From NCBI RefSeq assembly GCF_017916325.1, contig NC_090157.1:597501-661500 (forward strand): DNA of 64,000 bases. The letters run 5' to 3'. A model generated the notes under the pieces. The model ran no database searches. It saw nothing but the letters and a program-made list of their open reading frames with translations, and was not told the origin of the DNA. Source of the DNA: Leishmania martiniquensis. Taxonomy: Eukaryota; Euglenozoa; Kinetoplastea; Trypanosomatida; Trypanosomatidae. Below, one piece after another: positions 41,363 through 51,507 of the stretch (position 1 is its first letter; each line of letters opens with the position of its first letter). The position numbers were made by a program, and so were the translations under genes.

Positions 41363-44300
41363 ATGCATCCCGGCAGGGAATACAAAGGCGATCGCTTTCG
41401 CAGGCGCGCATATCACAGCCAACGAGATGGCATCGCTGGGCGATGGAATAGCGAACAGCAACTGGAAAGGCCAGGTGGCGATGGCAACCACCGAAGCGGC
41501 ACAGGACAGGGCACTCCTTTCAACAGTGAACGAGACGTACAAGTGAATATTAATTTCGCGGGATATCAGGCAAGTCGAGCAGAGGTCGGCCCGATGCCGC
41601 CACTGGGAGACGTGAGGGGGTCCAACGGCCCCACAGTGGACAAAAACGATATTTCAACGTGGCGGAGAAAAGACTTCCACGAGTTTGTCAAAGCCTTCGT
41701 CGAGGATAAAGACTCCAACGAGCTTTTGTTTCCCTCGACCCTGACACCCGCCCAGCGAAACATTGTACATCGAATCGCAATGACATTTAATCTTGATCAC
41801 AAATCTAGCGGCGAGGGTGCTGACCGCGCGCTAAAATTAACAAAAATTGGCGCAGCGATCGATGCACTCAGACGACAGCAAGAAGCTGCCGAAAGCGGGG
41901 TTCGTATCAAGACTATCGATGGGTATCAGGGGGCGCAACACCTCGAGCACGACCACCTTTCCGAAAGTGATATTATCTCACTCGTGGAACGACTCAAGCC
42001 GCACAAAAGCAGCATGACAACAGAGATTAAGGGCGTCGCGAATGCGGCACCCTCGGAGAGAAAGCGCTTCCACGTGCGTCAGGGAGGCCTTGCTGCGGCA
42101 CCTAAACTTAGCCGACCCATTGACCGCGCTCCGCTGAATCAGTTTCGTATGTCGTTGCCAGCATACCGGCACGCGGCACAGATAATTCAAGCGGTTCAGG
42201 AGAATTCTGTGGTTGTCATAAGTGGCGACACTGGCTGCGGCAAAACCACGCAGATTCCGCAGATGCTCTACGACGCTGGAATTTTCGACAGGCACCATGA
42301 CGTCATCTGTACGCAGCCTCGTCGAATCAGCGCACTCTCAGTGGCACAGCGCGTTGCGGCGGAGCGAGGTGAGGCCTCTGGAGACAGCTGCGGATACGTC
42401 ATTCGTTTCGAGAACATGACGAGTGCGAACACGCGGATTATTTACCAAACTACGGGTATTCTGCTGCGCCGCCTCCACTCCGAGCCGGAGCTGAAGGGTG
42501 TCGCATGCGTCATTGTCGATGAGGTGCATGAGCGCGATGTAGAGACAGACTTTTGTCTGCTGTTATTGCGCGATCGACTGCGCGCACAAGAGGAGCATCC
42601 AGGAAGATACCCACTCCAGCTCAAGCTCGTAGTGATGTCAGCGACGGTGCAGGTCGACGCGCTTGTGTCGTACTTTTCTGGCTACAACGGCGGTCGCAAT
42701 ATCCCACTCATTACAATCCCTGGAACACTGTTTCCTGTGAAGGAGTTTTTCTTGGAAGACGTCTTGCGCAAAGTCGGCGCCCCGGCATCCGCTGCACCCG
42801 CGATGAGACTCGTTGCAAATCGGAAGCGAGAGACGCAGCGGGACGCCGGTGCGCCAGAGGCGGTGGGGAATGCGGTGTTGTACGAACAGCTGAAGTCGGT
42901 GGTCTTCGATACCTTTGACCGGGATGTAGAGGGGCTTGTTCCGTACGACCTTGTGTGCACTTTGATTAAGAAGATTCACGACGAGTCTCGCTCTCGTGCA
43001 GAGAGCATTCTGGTCTTTCTGCCTGGATGGGCGGCGATTTCCTCGATTGCCAATCGACTCAAGCGTTCACAGTTTGCGAGGGAGCTCTCTATCCTGATGC
43101 TGCACTCCAGCCTCACGACGGCGGAACAGCAGCGCGTTTTCGATCGGCCGCCGAAACACTACCGCAAAGTTGTGCTCGCCAGTAGCATTGCTGAGACAAG
43201 TATCACTATCGACGATATTGTCTACGTAATCGACAGCGGCCTCATGAAGGGGACGTCATACGACCCTATTGGTAACACCAGCGCCCTCAAGGCGACGCTT
43301 ATCGGCAAGGCAAACGGGGTGCAGCGGCGAGGCCGTGCCGGGCGCTGCCAGCCTGGCGTGTGCTATCATCTGCTTCCCAAGGCGGTGTACGAAGACTTGC
43401 CTGGATTTCTCCCACCCGAAATCGTTCGATGCCCTCTCGAGGAGGTGTGCTTACAACTGAAGGCCATCGAGTCGAGCCAAAAGTGTGCGCACGTACTATC
43501 ACGGGCGATGAATGCGCCGCCCACGGAGGCGGTAGAGCACGCAGTGCAATTTTTGACGGATATGGGTGCGTTTACTGCTGAGGAAATGATGACCAACCTG
43601 GGCAGGGCTCTGGCAGAGCTCCCTACGCACCCACTGTTGGGCAAGATGCTCTTTACAGCTGCCTGCTTTGGCGTCTTAGACACTGTCGCAACGATTGCGG
43701 CCGGTCTTTCGGTGAAGACGCCGTTCATTCGCCCGCAGGCCTTTGAGAGGAATGCCGCTAAAGAGAACCTGCTTCGCATGGACAACGGCCTTCTGTCGGA
43801 CCACTTTTGCGTGGTAACGCTGCTCACAGAGTGGATTCGCAGCGGCCGAAGTTGGCAGTACGCGACTTCCCACTTTGCCGACAACAACACACTGCGCTCG
43901 CTGGAGCGAACGAAGCAGCAGTTCATCAGGCTGGTGCTCCACTCGTCGTTTGCGAAAGGGATCGCGTCCCCGGAGACTCACTTGTCGCGGTACGCAAGCA
44001 ACAAGGGGCTGGTGAGGCTCGTTCTCCTCTGGTCTCTGTACCCGCGCCTCGCCACCATTGAATACCGTGCCAACCGGGACAGGCACAACCCTCAGGTGTT
44101 CTGCTGGGACAACAAGGCTGCTGTTTTCTCTACCAATTCGGTGCTGGCGTTCTACAAGCGCAAAGACTTTTGTGGTAACTCCTTTGTTGTATACTACGAT
44201 CGCATGAGTCTTGAGGCGATGCTGAGCATTTTTGACGCAACAGCGGTGTCCCCGATTGACGTTGTGCTGTGCTTGCGCCAGCTGACTGTGCGGCCACTGC

Positions 44301-45031
44301 TTGATGTGCCAGCACTATTCTTGCAGGACACTGAGAGCAAGCTGGCGCCACCGGTGTACCTAGATGTGGATAACTTGCCAGGCAAGGAGAAGTACGCGGC
44401 GATGTTTTTCGATGGCGACAAGAAGTTGTACGTGGCCCCGAAGAAGCTGGCCAGCGTTCTTCAGACCTCGCGGGAGTGCTTAGATTTCTTCCTCGCCACG
44501 TGCATCAAAAGCGTGCGCGCCAAGAAGTTCCCAGACGCCCTGGTGCGTGTTTTGGCACAGATTGTGGGATACCCCATCACTGGCATCGATACGCCTGCCT
44601 CCACCGTTGCTGGGCCAGTGCACATGGATCCTGCTATTCAACGAATGCAGCCGGCCGGCGAGCATATACCCGCGTTTGCCCGCCGCCAAGTGCAGGGTGA
44701 CGTGGACTCGGATGTCTCTGAAGACGAGGCACCGTTCTTTGGAGATGACGACGACGACGCATACCTGCATGAGTTGACCGCAGCCCAAAAGGCGTCAGTG
44801 ACGGTTGCCTATGGTGACTTGGCGGTGTTCCGCTACGACGGTGCGGCAGAGCTCTTGTGCGCAGCCAAGAAAGCGGAAAACTTGTCATCTCTGCAGGAAG
44901 AGAAAGCAGAAGGAGGAGGGGTGAAGGCCGTTGGCGACAATGAGGAAAACGATGAGGATGGGGATGAGGACGAAGAGATCATCGTTGCCAACCTGAACCT
45001 GGCGGAGATGCCAGTTCCGCAAAAAGCGTGA
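41363..45031 (+). CDS. DEAH/RHA-type ATP-dependent RNA helicase
   Basis: 1222 residues from the ATG at 41363; the open frame upstream starts at TTG and covers the presumed splice region, so I excluded it. Residues 1-230 are low complexity with a possible R3H-like or helical segment. The helicase core follows: Walker A GDTGCGKTTQ (~287), Ib-type TQPRRISA, Walker B DEVHER (~386), SAT (~428), then the C-terminal lobe with SIAETSITIDD and motif VI QRRGRAGR (~655). HA2 (ratchet) and OB-fold regions continue to ~1100, and the tail is acidic (DEDEEIIVANL). Family knowledge: unwinds or remodels RNA with any NTP. Among kinetoplastid members the specific role is not determinable here. Confidence 0.93.
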   Translation: MHPGREYKGDRFRRRAYHSQRDGIAGRWNSEQQLERPGGDGNHRSGTGQGTPFNSERDVQVNINFAGYQASRAEVGPMPPLGDVRGSNGPTVDKNDISTWRRKDFHEFVKAFVEDKDSNELLFPSTLTPAQRNIVHRIAMTFNLDHKSSGEGADRALKLTKIGAAIDALRRQQEAAESGVRIKTIDGYQGAQHLEHDHLSESDIISLVERLKPHKSSMTTEIKGVANAAPSERKRFHVRQGGLAAAPKLSRPIDRAPLNQFRMSLPAYRHAAQIIQAVQENSVVVISGDTGCGKTTQIPQMLYDAGIFDRHHDVICTQPRRISALSVAQRVAAERGEASGDSCGYVIRFENMTSANTRIIYQTTGILLRRLHSEPELKGVACVIVDEVHERDVETDFCLLLLRDRLRAQEEHPGRYPLQLKLVVMSATVQVDALVSYFSGYNGGRNIPLITIPGTLFPVKEFFLEDVLRKVGAPASAAPAMRLVANRKRETQRDAGAPEAVGNAVLYEQLKSVVFDTFDRDVEGLVPYDLVCTLIKKIHDESRSRAESILVFLPGWAAISSIANRLKRSQFARELSILMLHSSLTTAEQQRVFDRPPKHYRKVVLASSIAETSITIDDIVYVIDSGLMKGTSYDPIGNTSALKATLIGKANGVQRRGRAGRCQPGVCYHLLPKAVYEDLPGFLPPEIVRCPLEEVCLQLKAIESSQKCAHVLSRAMNAPPTEAVEHAVQFLTDMGAFTAEEMMTNLGRALAELPTHPLLGKMLFTAACFGVLDTVATIAAGLSVKTPFIRPQAFERNAAKENLLRMDNGLLSDHFCVVTLLTEWIRSGRSWQYATSHFADNNTLRSLERTKQQFIRLVLHSSFAKGIASPETHLSRYASNKGLVRLVLLWSLYPRLATIEYRANRDRHNPQVFCWDNKAAVFSTNSVLAFYKRKDFCGNSFVVYYDRMSLEAMLSIFDATAVSPIDVVLCLRQLTVRPLLDVPALFLQDTESKLAPPVYLDVDNLPGKEKYAAMFFDGDKKLYVAPKKLASVLQTSRECLDFFLATCIKSVRAKKFPDALVRVLAQIVGYPITGIDTPASTVAGPVHMDPAIQRMQPAGEHIPAFARRQVQGDVDSDVSEDEAPFFGDDDDDAYLHELTAAQKASVTVAYGDLAVFRYDGAAELLCAAKKAENLSSLQEEKAEGGGVKAVGDNEENDEDGDEDEEIIVANLNLAEMPVPQKA

Positions 45032-45840
45032 GCGGCTCTCGAATGGACGGCTGCCTCTTTACGCTTTCCAGTTGTGAAGGCATCGTAATGATGGGCGGAT
45101 GCACTGATGCTGATGCCAATGCTGTTCCCCCTCGTTGCGCCGATTCCGCCAGTTGTTTGTTCTCTTTAGGAAGACTCTGTAGCTCCTTTTTTTTCCCGCT
45201 CGATCGGTATACTTTTACAAAGGGAATGCACGTGCGATCTTGACCTTCGCATCGTGGACGTAAACACATGATCTCTCATTTTGATGTTTGCTCGCTTCTG
45301 TTGTCGCGCTGTTGTCTTCATGTGCAACCATTTCATAAGAAGAGTAGCTAAACGCTAGAAGAGGCCCTCGCAGCAGGCGTGAGCATTCACCCCCCTCCCC
45401 AATCGGACAGGAGGTGGAGCCCTCTGCGCACCGCTCCTCATTAATCTGCTTCGATGAGAAAAACGGCAAGGGCAGTCCGCGTTCTTGATAGGATGATGAG
45501 TAACGGATCATAGAGAGCTCCGCATAGTTTTGGGGCAACGTGTCTGCTCTTCTCGGTTCTTGCTGGTAGATAAAGAGGTAGCAGCCCCACGTCTCACAGG
45601 TGGATGAGCCAGTGAACGCGGCTATGCAGGTAGCAAGGAGCATTGCGGATTTGTCCGATGCGCTGCGGGGCGACAAGCGACTCAGCGCAGCGCTGATGTG
45701 GACGAAGCAGTGGAGGCAGCAGCCAAGAGACGCTGTTTGTGAGAAGAACAGAGAACTCTTGCCACTAAAGTGGCTTCTTCACTTCTTCTTCCTCTTTTCT
45801 GCGTAACGTTTGCGCGTGACATTGAGGGACTCTTGCGGGC
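45032..45840. other. Intergenic, nothing recognised
   Basis: Helicase trailer and leader of the C2-like gene. A pyrimidine tract at ~45774-45800 followed by AG near 45826 supports the ATG at 45841. Confidence 0.5.
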
Positions 45841-47427
45841 ATGCGGTGCAGGTACCCAGAAGCGCTTACTAAATCACCTCGGCCCACGGTCAGCAGGCAG
45901 ATTACTTGCCATCTGGTAAGCCTCCATCAAGCTGCCAGTATGCTGTGCGTGAGGAAGATAGTGTTCATCGACAGGGCCGAGCCAGAGACTCTGTGGAGCA
46001 GCCACTTGAAGAAGCAATGGTGCTACGGTGACCTCATCGCCGTCCGCGTGCACGATTCTAACGAAAAGGTGCTTGGATCAACAATCCCCGCTCTCTTTAC
46101 CCCAACGTCAGAGGCAGGGCACCCTACAGTGTGTGTTTCCTGGATCGACGAAGACCCGGTGGAGGAGCCGATGGAAGCTCAGACAGCGCCTGCGGCATCG
46201 CTGGCGGGCGGCTCACGTGACGAGGTCTCAGCCAACGAAAGCGAGCCAGTAGAGGCTACCGCGTCTACAGTGACGCCGGTGAGTACGATGGATGACTGCG
46301 CCCAGCATGCCAGTCCCTCAGGTGGTGTGGCCGCAGGCGCTGAGCTGTCTCCGACTTCGAATCCGCCACAGCCCGAACTTGCTGCCGGGGGAGCGGCTGG
46401 GGGTGATCGCACTGTTACTTCAGACAAGCCGTCCGCTGTTGCTTCGAAAACCGCTACAGGTGCGACAGCAGGTCCGGCAGTGTTACTGTCCTCGTCGGCG
46501 GCGCTGGCAGGCTCCCTGTGGAGCGAGGGGCCCACCGGGGAGGTCAGTGGCGATGCGCGTGTCTCGGCACCTGTGGCCCCGGTCGCACGCAAGCCCAGTT
46601 TCAGCGGCTGCACGCCGATCAGCATCTCTGGCGCACCAAAAGGCGAGCTCCACTTTCAAGTCATTACGGCGCTTGGCGCGAAGGTGGCCGTAGCAGAGGC
46701 GAATGTGCACTCGATCTTAAAGGATGACGCGTCAGAGTCACCCAACGTTCAGCACTACGCTGTGCTCATCACCTCAGTCAACGCAAATGCGGAGGGTGCA
46801 AGCGCGATCTACGCGGTGCTGGAGTTCAGCGTCGTCATTGGGACAAGGGATATCGCTAAGGTGGCTTCGCTTGCCGCCAGCGCCTCGTCCGCTCCGATGC
46901 CCACGCCGCTCCTTGCCGGTAGCTCTTGCGCCTTTTCCACCCACACCTTCTACTTCCCCTCCCAGTTTCTCGATGGGAAGGGCGTCTACGTTGTAACGAA
47001 TGTGTTGTGCGTGGAGAGCTGCACGAACAACTCCGTAAGCTTGGAGGTCGCCTTGCCGGAAGGCTTGAGACGGATGCATGTATTGCCACAGAAGAAAGCA
47101 GTCCTCCAGAAGCGCGGCGACCGTGCCTACTTCACGTGCACCTGGGCTGTGCTTAGCCCGTACGTGGACACCGCTAGCGGCAAGAACGGCGACTCGAAGT
47201 CTGCGTCGCCTGGGTTTCACGTTTTGATTCGGGAAGGTAATGAAAACAGGGCGCCTGTCGATATCGAGCTGGTTGGTGAGCTTCCGCCAGCAAAGGCAGA
47301 AGGCGTGGGCCCTTATGTGTTTTTTGTGAATCACGCCAAAATCACTAACACCTCTTGTAATGCTGGTGATATGGGCGTCTTGATGGACATTTTACCCATC
47401 TCGCTCGTCACTCGTGCGGGCGCGTAG
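45841..47427 (+). CDS. Uncharacterised protein, paralogue of the gene at 57054
   Basis: 528 residues. An alternative ATG at 45940 starts exactly where similarity to the paralogue begins (MLCVRKIVFIDRAEPETLWSSHLKKQW). Residues ~34-110 and ~250-520 have alternating beta-strand character and align with the paralogue (for example FYFPSQFLDGKGVYVVTNVLC against FYYPSFLLTGTGEYIVSNVLC). Between them is a low-complexity alanine/serine/proline-rich insert of ~140 residues that the paralogue lacks. It stops about 250 residues earlier than the paralogue. The fold may be C2-like; no catalytic or metal-binding motif seen. Not recognised as a named family. Confidence 0.82.
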   Translation: MRCRYPEALTKSPRPTVSRQITCHLVSLHQAASMLCVRKIVFIDRAEPETLWSSHLKKQWCYGDLIAVRVHDSNEKVLGSTIPALFTPTSEAGHPTVCVSWIDEDPVEEPMEAQTAPAASLAGGSRDEVSANESEPVEATASTVTPVSTMDDCAQHASPSGGVAAGAELSPTSNPPQPELAAGGAAGGDRTVTSDKPSAVASKTATGATAGPAVLLSSSAALAGSLWSEGPTGEVSGDARVSAPVAPVARKPSFSGCTPISISGAPKGELHFQVITALGAKVAVAEANVHSILKDDASESPNVQHYAVLITSVNANAEGASAIYAVLEFSVVIGTRDIAKVASLAASASSAPMPTPLLAGSSCAFSTHTFYFPSQFLDGKGVYVVTNVLCVESCTNNSVSLEVALPEGLRRMHVLPQKKAVLQKRGDRAYFTCTWAVLSPYVDTASGKNGDSKSASPGFHVLIREGNENRAPVDIELVGELPPAKAEGVGPYVFFVNHAKITNTSCNAGDMGVLMDILPISLVTRAGA

Positions 47428-47980
47428 GCGGCTACTGCGGTGCGGAGACCGGCAGTCGGTGCGGCAGCCTTTTCACGTACCACATTGCCGACTTTAGACG
47501 ACGTCTCCATGGCCATTCTCTTGCATAGCGCTCTCTCAGAAGCGCTCCACGAAAGGCATTGGGCGATGAAGACGGCTTTCTCTCTGTTCTTTATACTTAT
47601 CAGCTCATCAAAGGTTGCACTTTTTCCCCTTCCCATCAAGGACGCAGGTGTGCCCTGTGCACCCAATTTATGCCTTCTGCGGGCAAGAGCGGAGGTGGCA
47701 AGGGGGTGGCCGGCAGGTGGGAGGACGAGACACAGACACACATACAGATGCATGGCATGCTCAACCCCTTGCTTCTTCCTCCTGCGCCCACGTTCCATAT
47801 ACCATTACGGATTTTTTTTTTCTTGTTGGCTCTCAGTAGCTGTCCGCTAAGGTTTCCCCACTGCATCGAACTCTGCTTTAGAGGTGAGCCGCTCTGCCGT
47901 GGCGGAGTCTCAGGAGTTCTTATGGTGACGAATGTCCTTCCTCTTCTCTCCCTTTGCGACTCTCTGGTCCAGCCCTCACG

Positions 47981-48243
47981 ACGCGGGGGCACAATAGCAT
48001 GACAGCGGGGTGCCGTACCAACTCCGCAGCGGACCCGACAAGCGCCATCCCCCTTGCCAGCGCCTCACCGCCGCCAGCAATAGCACCGGCAAACTCCCGC
48101 GGTGTGATGGGGGGGGCGGGCGTATCGCGGCTGGCGCCGCATCGGGGTGGTCTGGGGCAGCGCGCGTGTTGGCGCCATCTATATGGTGGGCGCCGTCTCT
48201 GCGAAGCACGGGTACTCCCTTACCCTGTCCCCGGTGCCGGCTT
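47981..48243 (+). repeat. GC-rich dispersed repeat, copy A
   Basis: About 263 bp, nearly identical to the reverse complement of 38366-38625 and clearly related to segments at ~27.25-27.42 and ~37.33-37.53 kb. It lies in a presumed 3' untranslated region, the usual place for SIDER retroposons in Leishmania; this identity is likely but unproven. Confidence 0.85.
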
Positions 48244-48933
48244 CTGCGGGGAGCCGGGGGCGCTGCGGGAAACGTGGCGGACGGCGGGTGGCGCGGCGGG
48301 ACCGGGACATTGCCGCCGGGAACCTCAAGCGACGCCCTCAGCCCCGCGGTGGGCAAGCGACGGTCCAGGGGTTGCGGTGAGTCGGGCGTCTCTTATAAAC
48401 GAGTATTGGCACACTGAAACACCATCGGCAGTTTAGCGTATCGCGCGCGTTGATGCTCGAAGCTGTCTTACTCTTCCCCCGTATATGGGTCTGCCATGTC
48501 GGTACTTTTTTCGAAGCGAGATGGCCTGCGCAACGCTACGGCCAGCTTCTTCCACCGATTCAACCAGTTGACCAGTCGACGCTTCGAGCGCCGACGAAGA
48601 GGACGGGTATCACAGAGACGATAAGGGATGAGCGCCTCTGGCGCCCCCGTGCATGCTGCCAAGGACGCATCCGCTCTTCTTGGCGATGGCCGAGACTCTG
48701 CTTTTGTTTCACGCGCTTTTCATTATATCGACTTTATCTTCTTGCCAGCAGGCGAGTGGGCAGATGCTTCGCTGCCGCGCCTCCTCCGCGGCTACTCGTC
48801 TGGTGCTCTGCTGCCTCCACCCGTCTCTCCCTCTCTCTTCTCTTCTGTGCCTCTTCTCCTGACTCTACCCACTCACACCGGCGCACATACGGTCCGTCTG
48901 TTTCCCCTTCTCTTTTGCTGTCTTGTGGTGCGC

Positions 48934-48935
48934 AG
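48934..48935 (+). promoter_or_regulatory. Predicted eL14 trans-splice acceptor, copy 1
   Basis: AG of GCGCAG after a long pyrimidine tract (CTTCTCTTTTGCTGTCTTGT), 19 bases before the ATG. Confidence 0.6.
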
Positions 48936-48953
48936 GGTATTGGATTGTGCATA

Positions 48954-49481
48954 ATGGTCAAGTCCCACTACATCCGCGCCGGTCGCCTGGTGCGCATCCT
49001 GCGCGGCCCCCGCCAGGACCGCGTCGGTGTGATCGTCGACATTGTCGACGCGAACCGCGTGCTGGTGGAGAACCCGGAGGACGCGAAGATGTGGCGGCAC
49101 GTGCAGAATCTGAAGAACGTGGAGCCGCTGAAGTACTGCGTGAGCGTTAGCCGCAACTGCAGCACGAAGGCGCTCAAGGACGCGTTGGGCTCGTCGAAGG
49201 CGCTGGAGAAGTACGCGAAGACGCGCACTGCTGTGCGCGTGGAGGCGAAGAAGGCGTGCGCTGCGTCGACGGACTTCGAGCGCTACCAGCTGCGCGTTGC
49301 GCGCCGCTCTCGCGCGTACTGGGCGCGCAAGGTGTTCGACGCGAAGGACGCGAAGGAGCCTGTGTCGTGGCACAAGGTTGCGCTGAAGAGGATGCAGAAG
49401 AAGGCCGCGAAGATGGACTCGACCGAGGGCGCGAGGAAGCGCATGCAGAAGGCGATCGCTGCGCGCAAGGCGAAGAAGTGA
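48954..49481 (+). CDS. RPL14: 60S ribosomal protein eL14, copy 1
   Basis: 175 residues from ATG 48954. The N-terminal KOW/SH3-like domain is clear (YIRAGRLVRILRGPRQDRVGVIVDIVDANRVLVENPEDA), followed by the eL14 helical region and a lysine/arginine-rich tail ending KAIAARKAKK. Protein sequence identical to the second copy at 59355. Longer frame upstream belongs to the leader and is ignored. Structural protein of the large ribosomal subunit. Codon use is strongly biased to G/C-ending codons, as expected for a highly expressed Leishmania gene. Confidence 0.97.
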   Translation: MVKSHYIRAGRLVRILRGPRQDRVGVIVDIVDANRVLVENPEDAKMWRHVQNLKNVEPLKYCVSVSRNCSTKALKDALGSSKALEKYAKTRTAVRVEAKKACAASTDFERYQLRVARRSRAYWARKVFDAKDAKEPVSWHKVALKRMQKKAAKMDSTEGARKRMQKAIAARKAKK

Positions 49482-50075
49482 GGCCGTACTCCACCCCACC
49501 CCCGACTCTTCATATTTCTGTGATTTCGCTTCATTTACTGCGGAGCGGTCTGCTGTCAGATCGCTGTCGTGTCGTTTCTTTAGTTCGCTTTCATCTGAAG
49601 AAAAAGAAACGTGAATGGCTGAGGGACGACTGAGCTCATCACCAAAGACTAGGCGAGCAGTGCGTATCTGCACTTTGCATGGTCGAAGAGTGAATGCAAG
49701 TGCTCTTCGCTCGGCGCATTTGTTGTGGGCATGTGCTGTGGTGAGTCTCAATCGATTGCCCGATGCCCTCCCCCCATCCCCCTATGTACACGTGGAAGCT
49801 GGCGTTGTAGTCCCCCTCTACCTCAGCTATGGCCTCTAGAGACGCCAGGCCCATGTTGCATTGGCAACTTCATAGTGGGAAGAGCGGTCAGGTCGACATG
49901 CGTGAGCTGACGGTTCTTTCTAGAATATTTTCCTCTCTTCTTTGCTCGTTTCTCTTTGCACCGTACAGGCGTCTCCGAACCAAGAGCCGTACTGCCACCG
50001 CGGCGTGTCTGAGTCTTTCACGCGCGCACACAGACACACATACACTCTCACTGCATCGCGGAAAGCAGAGGAAAA
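49482..50075. other. Intergenic, eL14 trailer and CoaE leader
   Basis: A pyrimidine tract at ~49917-49965 (TTTCTAGAATATTTTCCTCTCTTC...) ending in ACAG near 49970 is the likely splice site for the next gene. No other feature. Confidence 0.5.
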
Positions 50076-50801
50076 ATGATTCTCATCGGTCTCACGGGAG
50101 GAATTGCTTGCGGCAAGTCATCTGCGTCGCGTATGCTGGAGGAAGAGTTTCACATCGAAGTCATCGATGCAGATCGTGTCGTTCGTGATCTACAGGCCCC
50201 GAATGCTGCGTGTACTCGACGTATTGCAGCGCGGTGGCCCCTCTGTGTGAATCCAAAGACTGGGGAACTGAATCGAGCGGAATTAGGAAAGGTCATCTTC
50301 AGCGATGCAGAAGCTCGGCGGGAACTGGGGCAGATAATGAACCCCGCCATCTTCAAGGCCATTCTGAGACGCGTTGCCGCCGCGTGGTGGCGTGACCTTT
50401 GGCGCAGCGGCGCTGCCTCGTCGCCATCCATCGTGGTGTTGGACGCGCCTACCTTGTTCGAAACCAAGGCGCTAACTTACTTGATCAGTGCCTCTGTTGT
50501 GGTGAGTTGCTCAGAGGCGCGTCAGATCGAGAGACTGCGTAGCCGTAACGGTTTTTCGAAAGAGGAGGCGCTGCAGCGCATTCGCAGTCAGATGTCCCTC
50601 GAGACAAAGCGTCGGCTTGCTGACTATATCATTGAGAATGACTCTGCAGAAGACTTCGAAGCACTCCGCGGATCTCTACGCGCGTGCGTTTCGTGGATGT
50701 CGCGCCAGTCGGACAAGCGGCTGACGTGCATCTTTGGCACGGTGGCTGCTGCTGCGGCAGCTGCTGTGGGCTACGCCGGCTATCGAATGTTGTTAGCGTG
50801 A
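50076..50801 (+). CDS. coaE: Dephospho-CoA kinase with C-terminal membrane anchor
   Basis: 241 residues from a true ATG. P-loop GLTGGIACGKSS at residues 5-16, then the CoaE signature VIDADRVVRDL, the CoA-binding region around PAIFKAILRR, VVLDAPTLFET, and the lid with RLRSRNGFSKEEALQRI. Length of the kinase domain is normal. The last ~23 residues (FGTVAAAAAAAVGYAGYRML) are a hydrophobic stretch that could be a tail anchor. Family knowledge: last step of coenzyme A synthesis, ATP-dependent phosphorylation of the ribose 3'-hydroxyl of dephospho-CoA. Membrane attachment is inferred. Confidence 0.95.
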   Translation: MILIGLTGGIACGKSSASRMLEEEFHIEVIDADRVVRDLQAPNAACTRRIAARWPLCVNPKTGELNRAELGKVIFSDAEARRELGQIMNPAIFKAILRRVAAAWWRDLWRSGAASSPSIVVLDAPTLFETKALTYLISASVVVSCSEARQIERLRSRNGFSKEEALQRIRSQMSLETKRRLADYIIENDSAEDFEALRGSLRACVSWMSRQSDKRLTCIFGTVAAAAAAAVGYAGYRMLLA

Positions 50802-51507
50802 GCGGTGGGGCTTGTTGTTTTGCTTTGCCTGCACAAAGGCGCCCACCCCCGTCTCGGGTGAGACGTTTCAGTTGCCATCAAGGGGACGACTCTGGTCTTC
50901 GTTGGACGGGGCCGGGAGTAGAGTCGCTGCCTTTATATGGTTGGATGCTCTCTCTTTCACACACACAAACACACGCGCGCATGAAAGGAGGCAACAATCG
51001 GCTCACTGACACGTATGACGCACTCCTTTCTCGCTGCTTGATAGGAGCGAAGCGCAGTCTTCTCGTCGCATCACTGATTTGAGGCTGTGCTGACCGTGTG
51101 CCACACACTTCTCCGTGCCGTGAATGTCCCGCTGCGGAAGATGGACAAGTCAGGTGATGGCGCCGTATGGACCATCATTTGGCGTATGAAGGGACCCCCT
51201 TTTTTGTTCTTTCGAAAACTTTTGTTTCTCGACGCTGCTCTCTGCACAATCATCTTTGCTTAACGGCGCCACGGTGAGGATGTGTGTGCGCGTGCGTGCA
51301 CATGCGTTCCTCTTTACACCCTGCGCTCTTCACGCCAGGATAACTTCGTCTTGCCGATCACACCGCCACTTGAAGCATTGCCATACACACGTAAGGGTGT
51401 CTCTGTAGGCCTTAAACAAAGAAAAGGCCCCCTTTGTTGTTGTGTCTCACCCCCCTTTATTCTGCTGCGAAAAGCTGAAACGATTCTTCCCGTTGCTGCG
51501 CCGCGGG
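50802..51507. other. Intergenic, AlaRS leader
   Basis: Pyrimidine-rich tract at 51430-51466 and the first AG near 51473-51474 place the AlaRS splice acceptor ~34 bases before its ATG. No gene. Confidence 0.55.

Larger units (their letters stand above)
47428..48953. other. Intergenic region with dispersed repeat, eL14 leader and splice site
   Basis: Trailer of the C2-like gene, containing dispersed-repeat copy A (47981-48243), then the eL14 leader. A pyrimidine-rich block at 48.82-48.93 kb ends in CGCAG, the splice acceptor of eL14. No further gene supported. Confidence 0.55.
48740..49541 (+). repeat. 802-bp direct duplication, copy 1 (eL14 unit)
   Basis: Starts at TCTTGCCAGCAGGCG and ends at CATTTACTGC. 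Matches 59141-59942 with no difference that I could see. It includes ~210 bp of leader, the whole eL14 coding sequence and 60 bp of trailer; sequences on either side differ between the copies. Confidence 0.9.

Noticed and set aside
51409..51507. In-frame extension upstream of AlaRS that could be a non-ATG-initiated mitochondrial presequence
   Set aside because: The likely splice acceptor (AG at about 51474) lies after most of it, so it would not be in the mRNA; the ATG at 51508 fits the family start.
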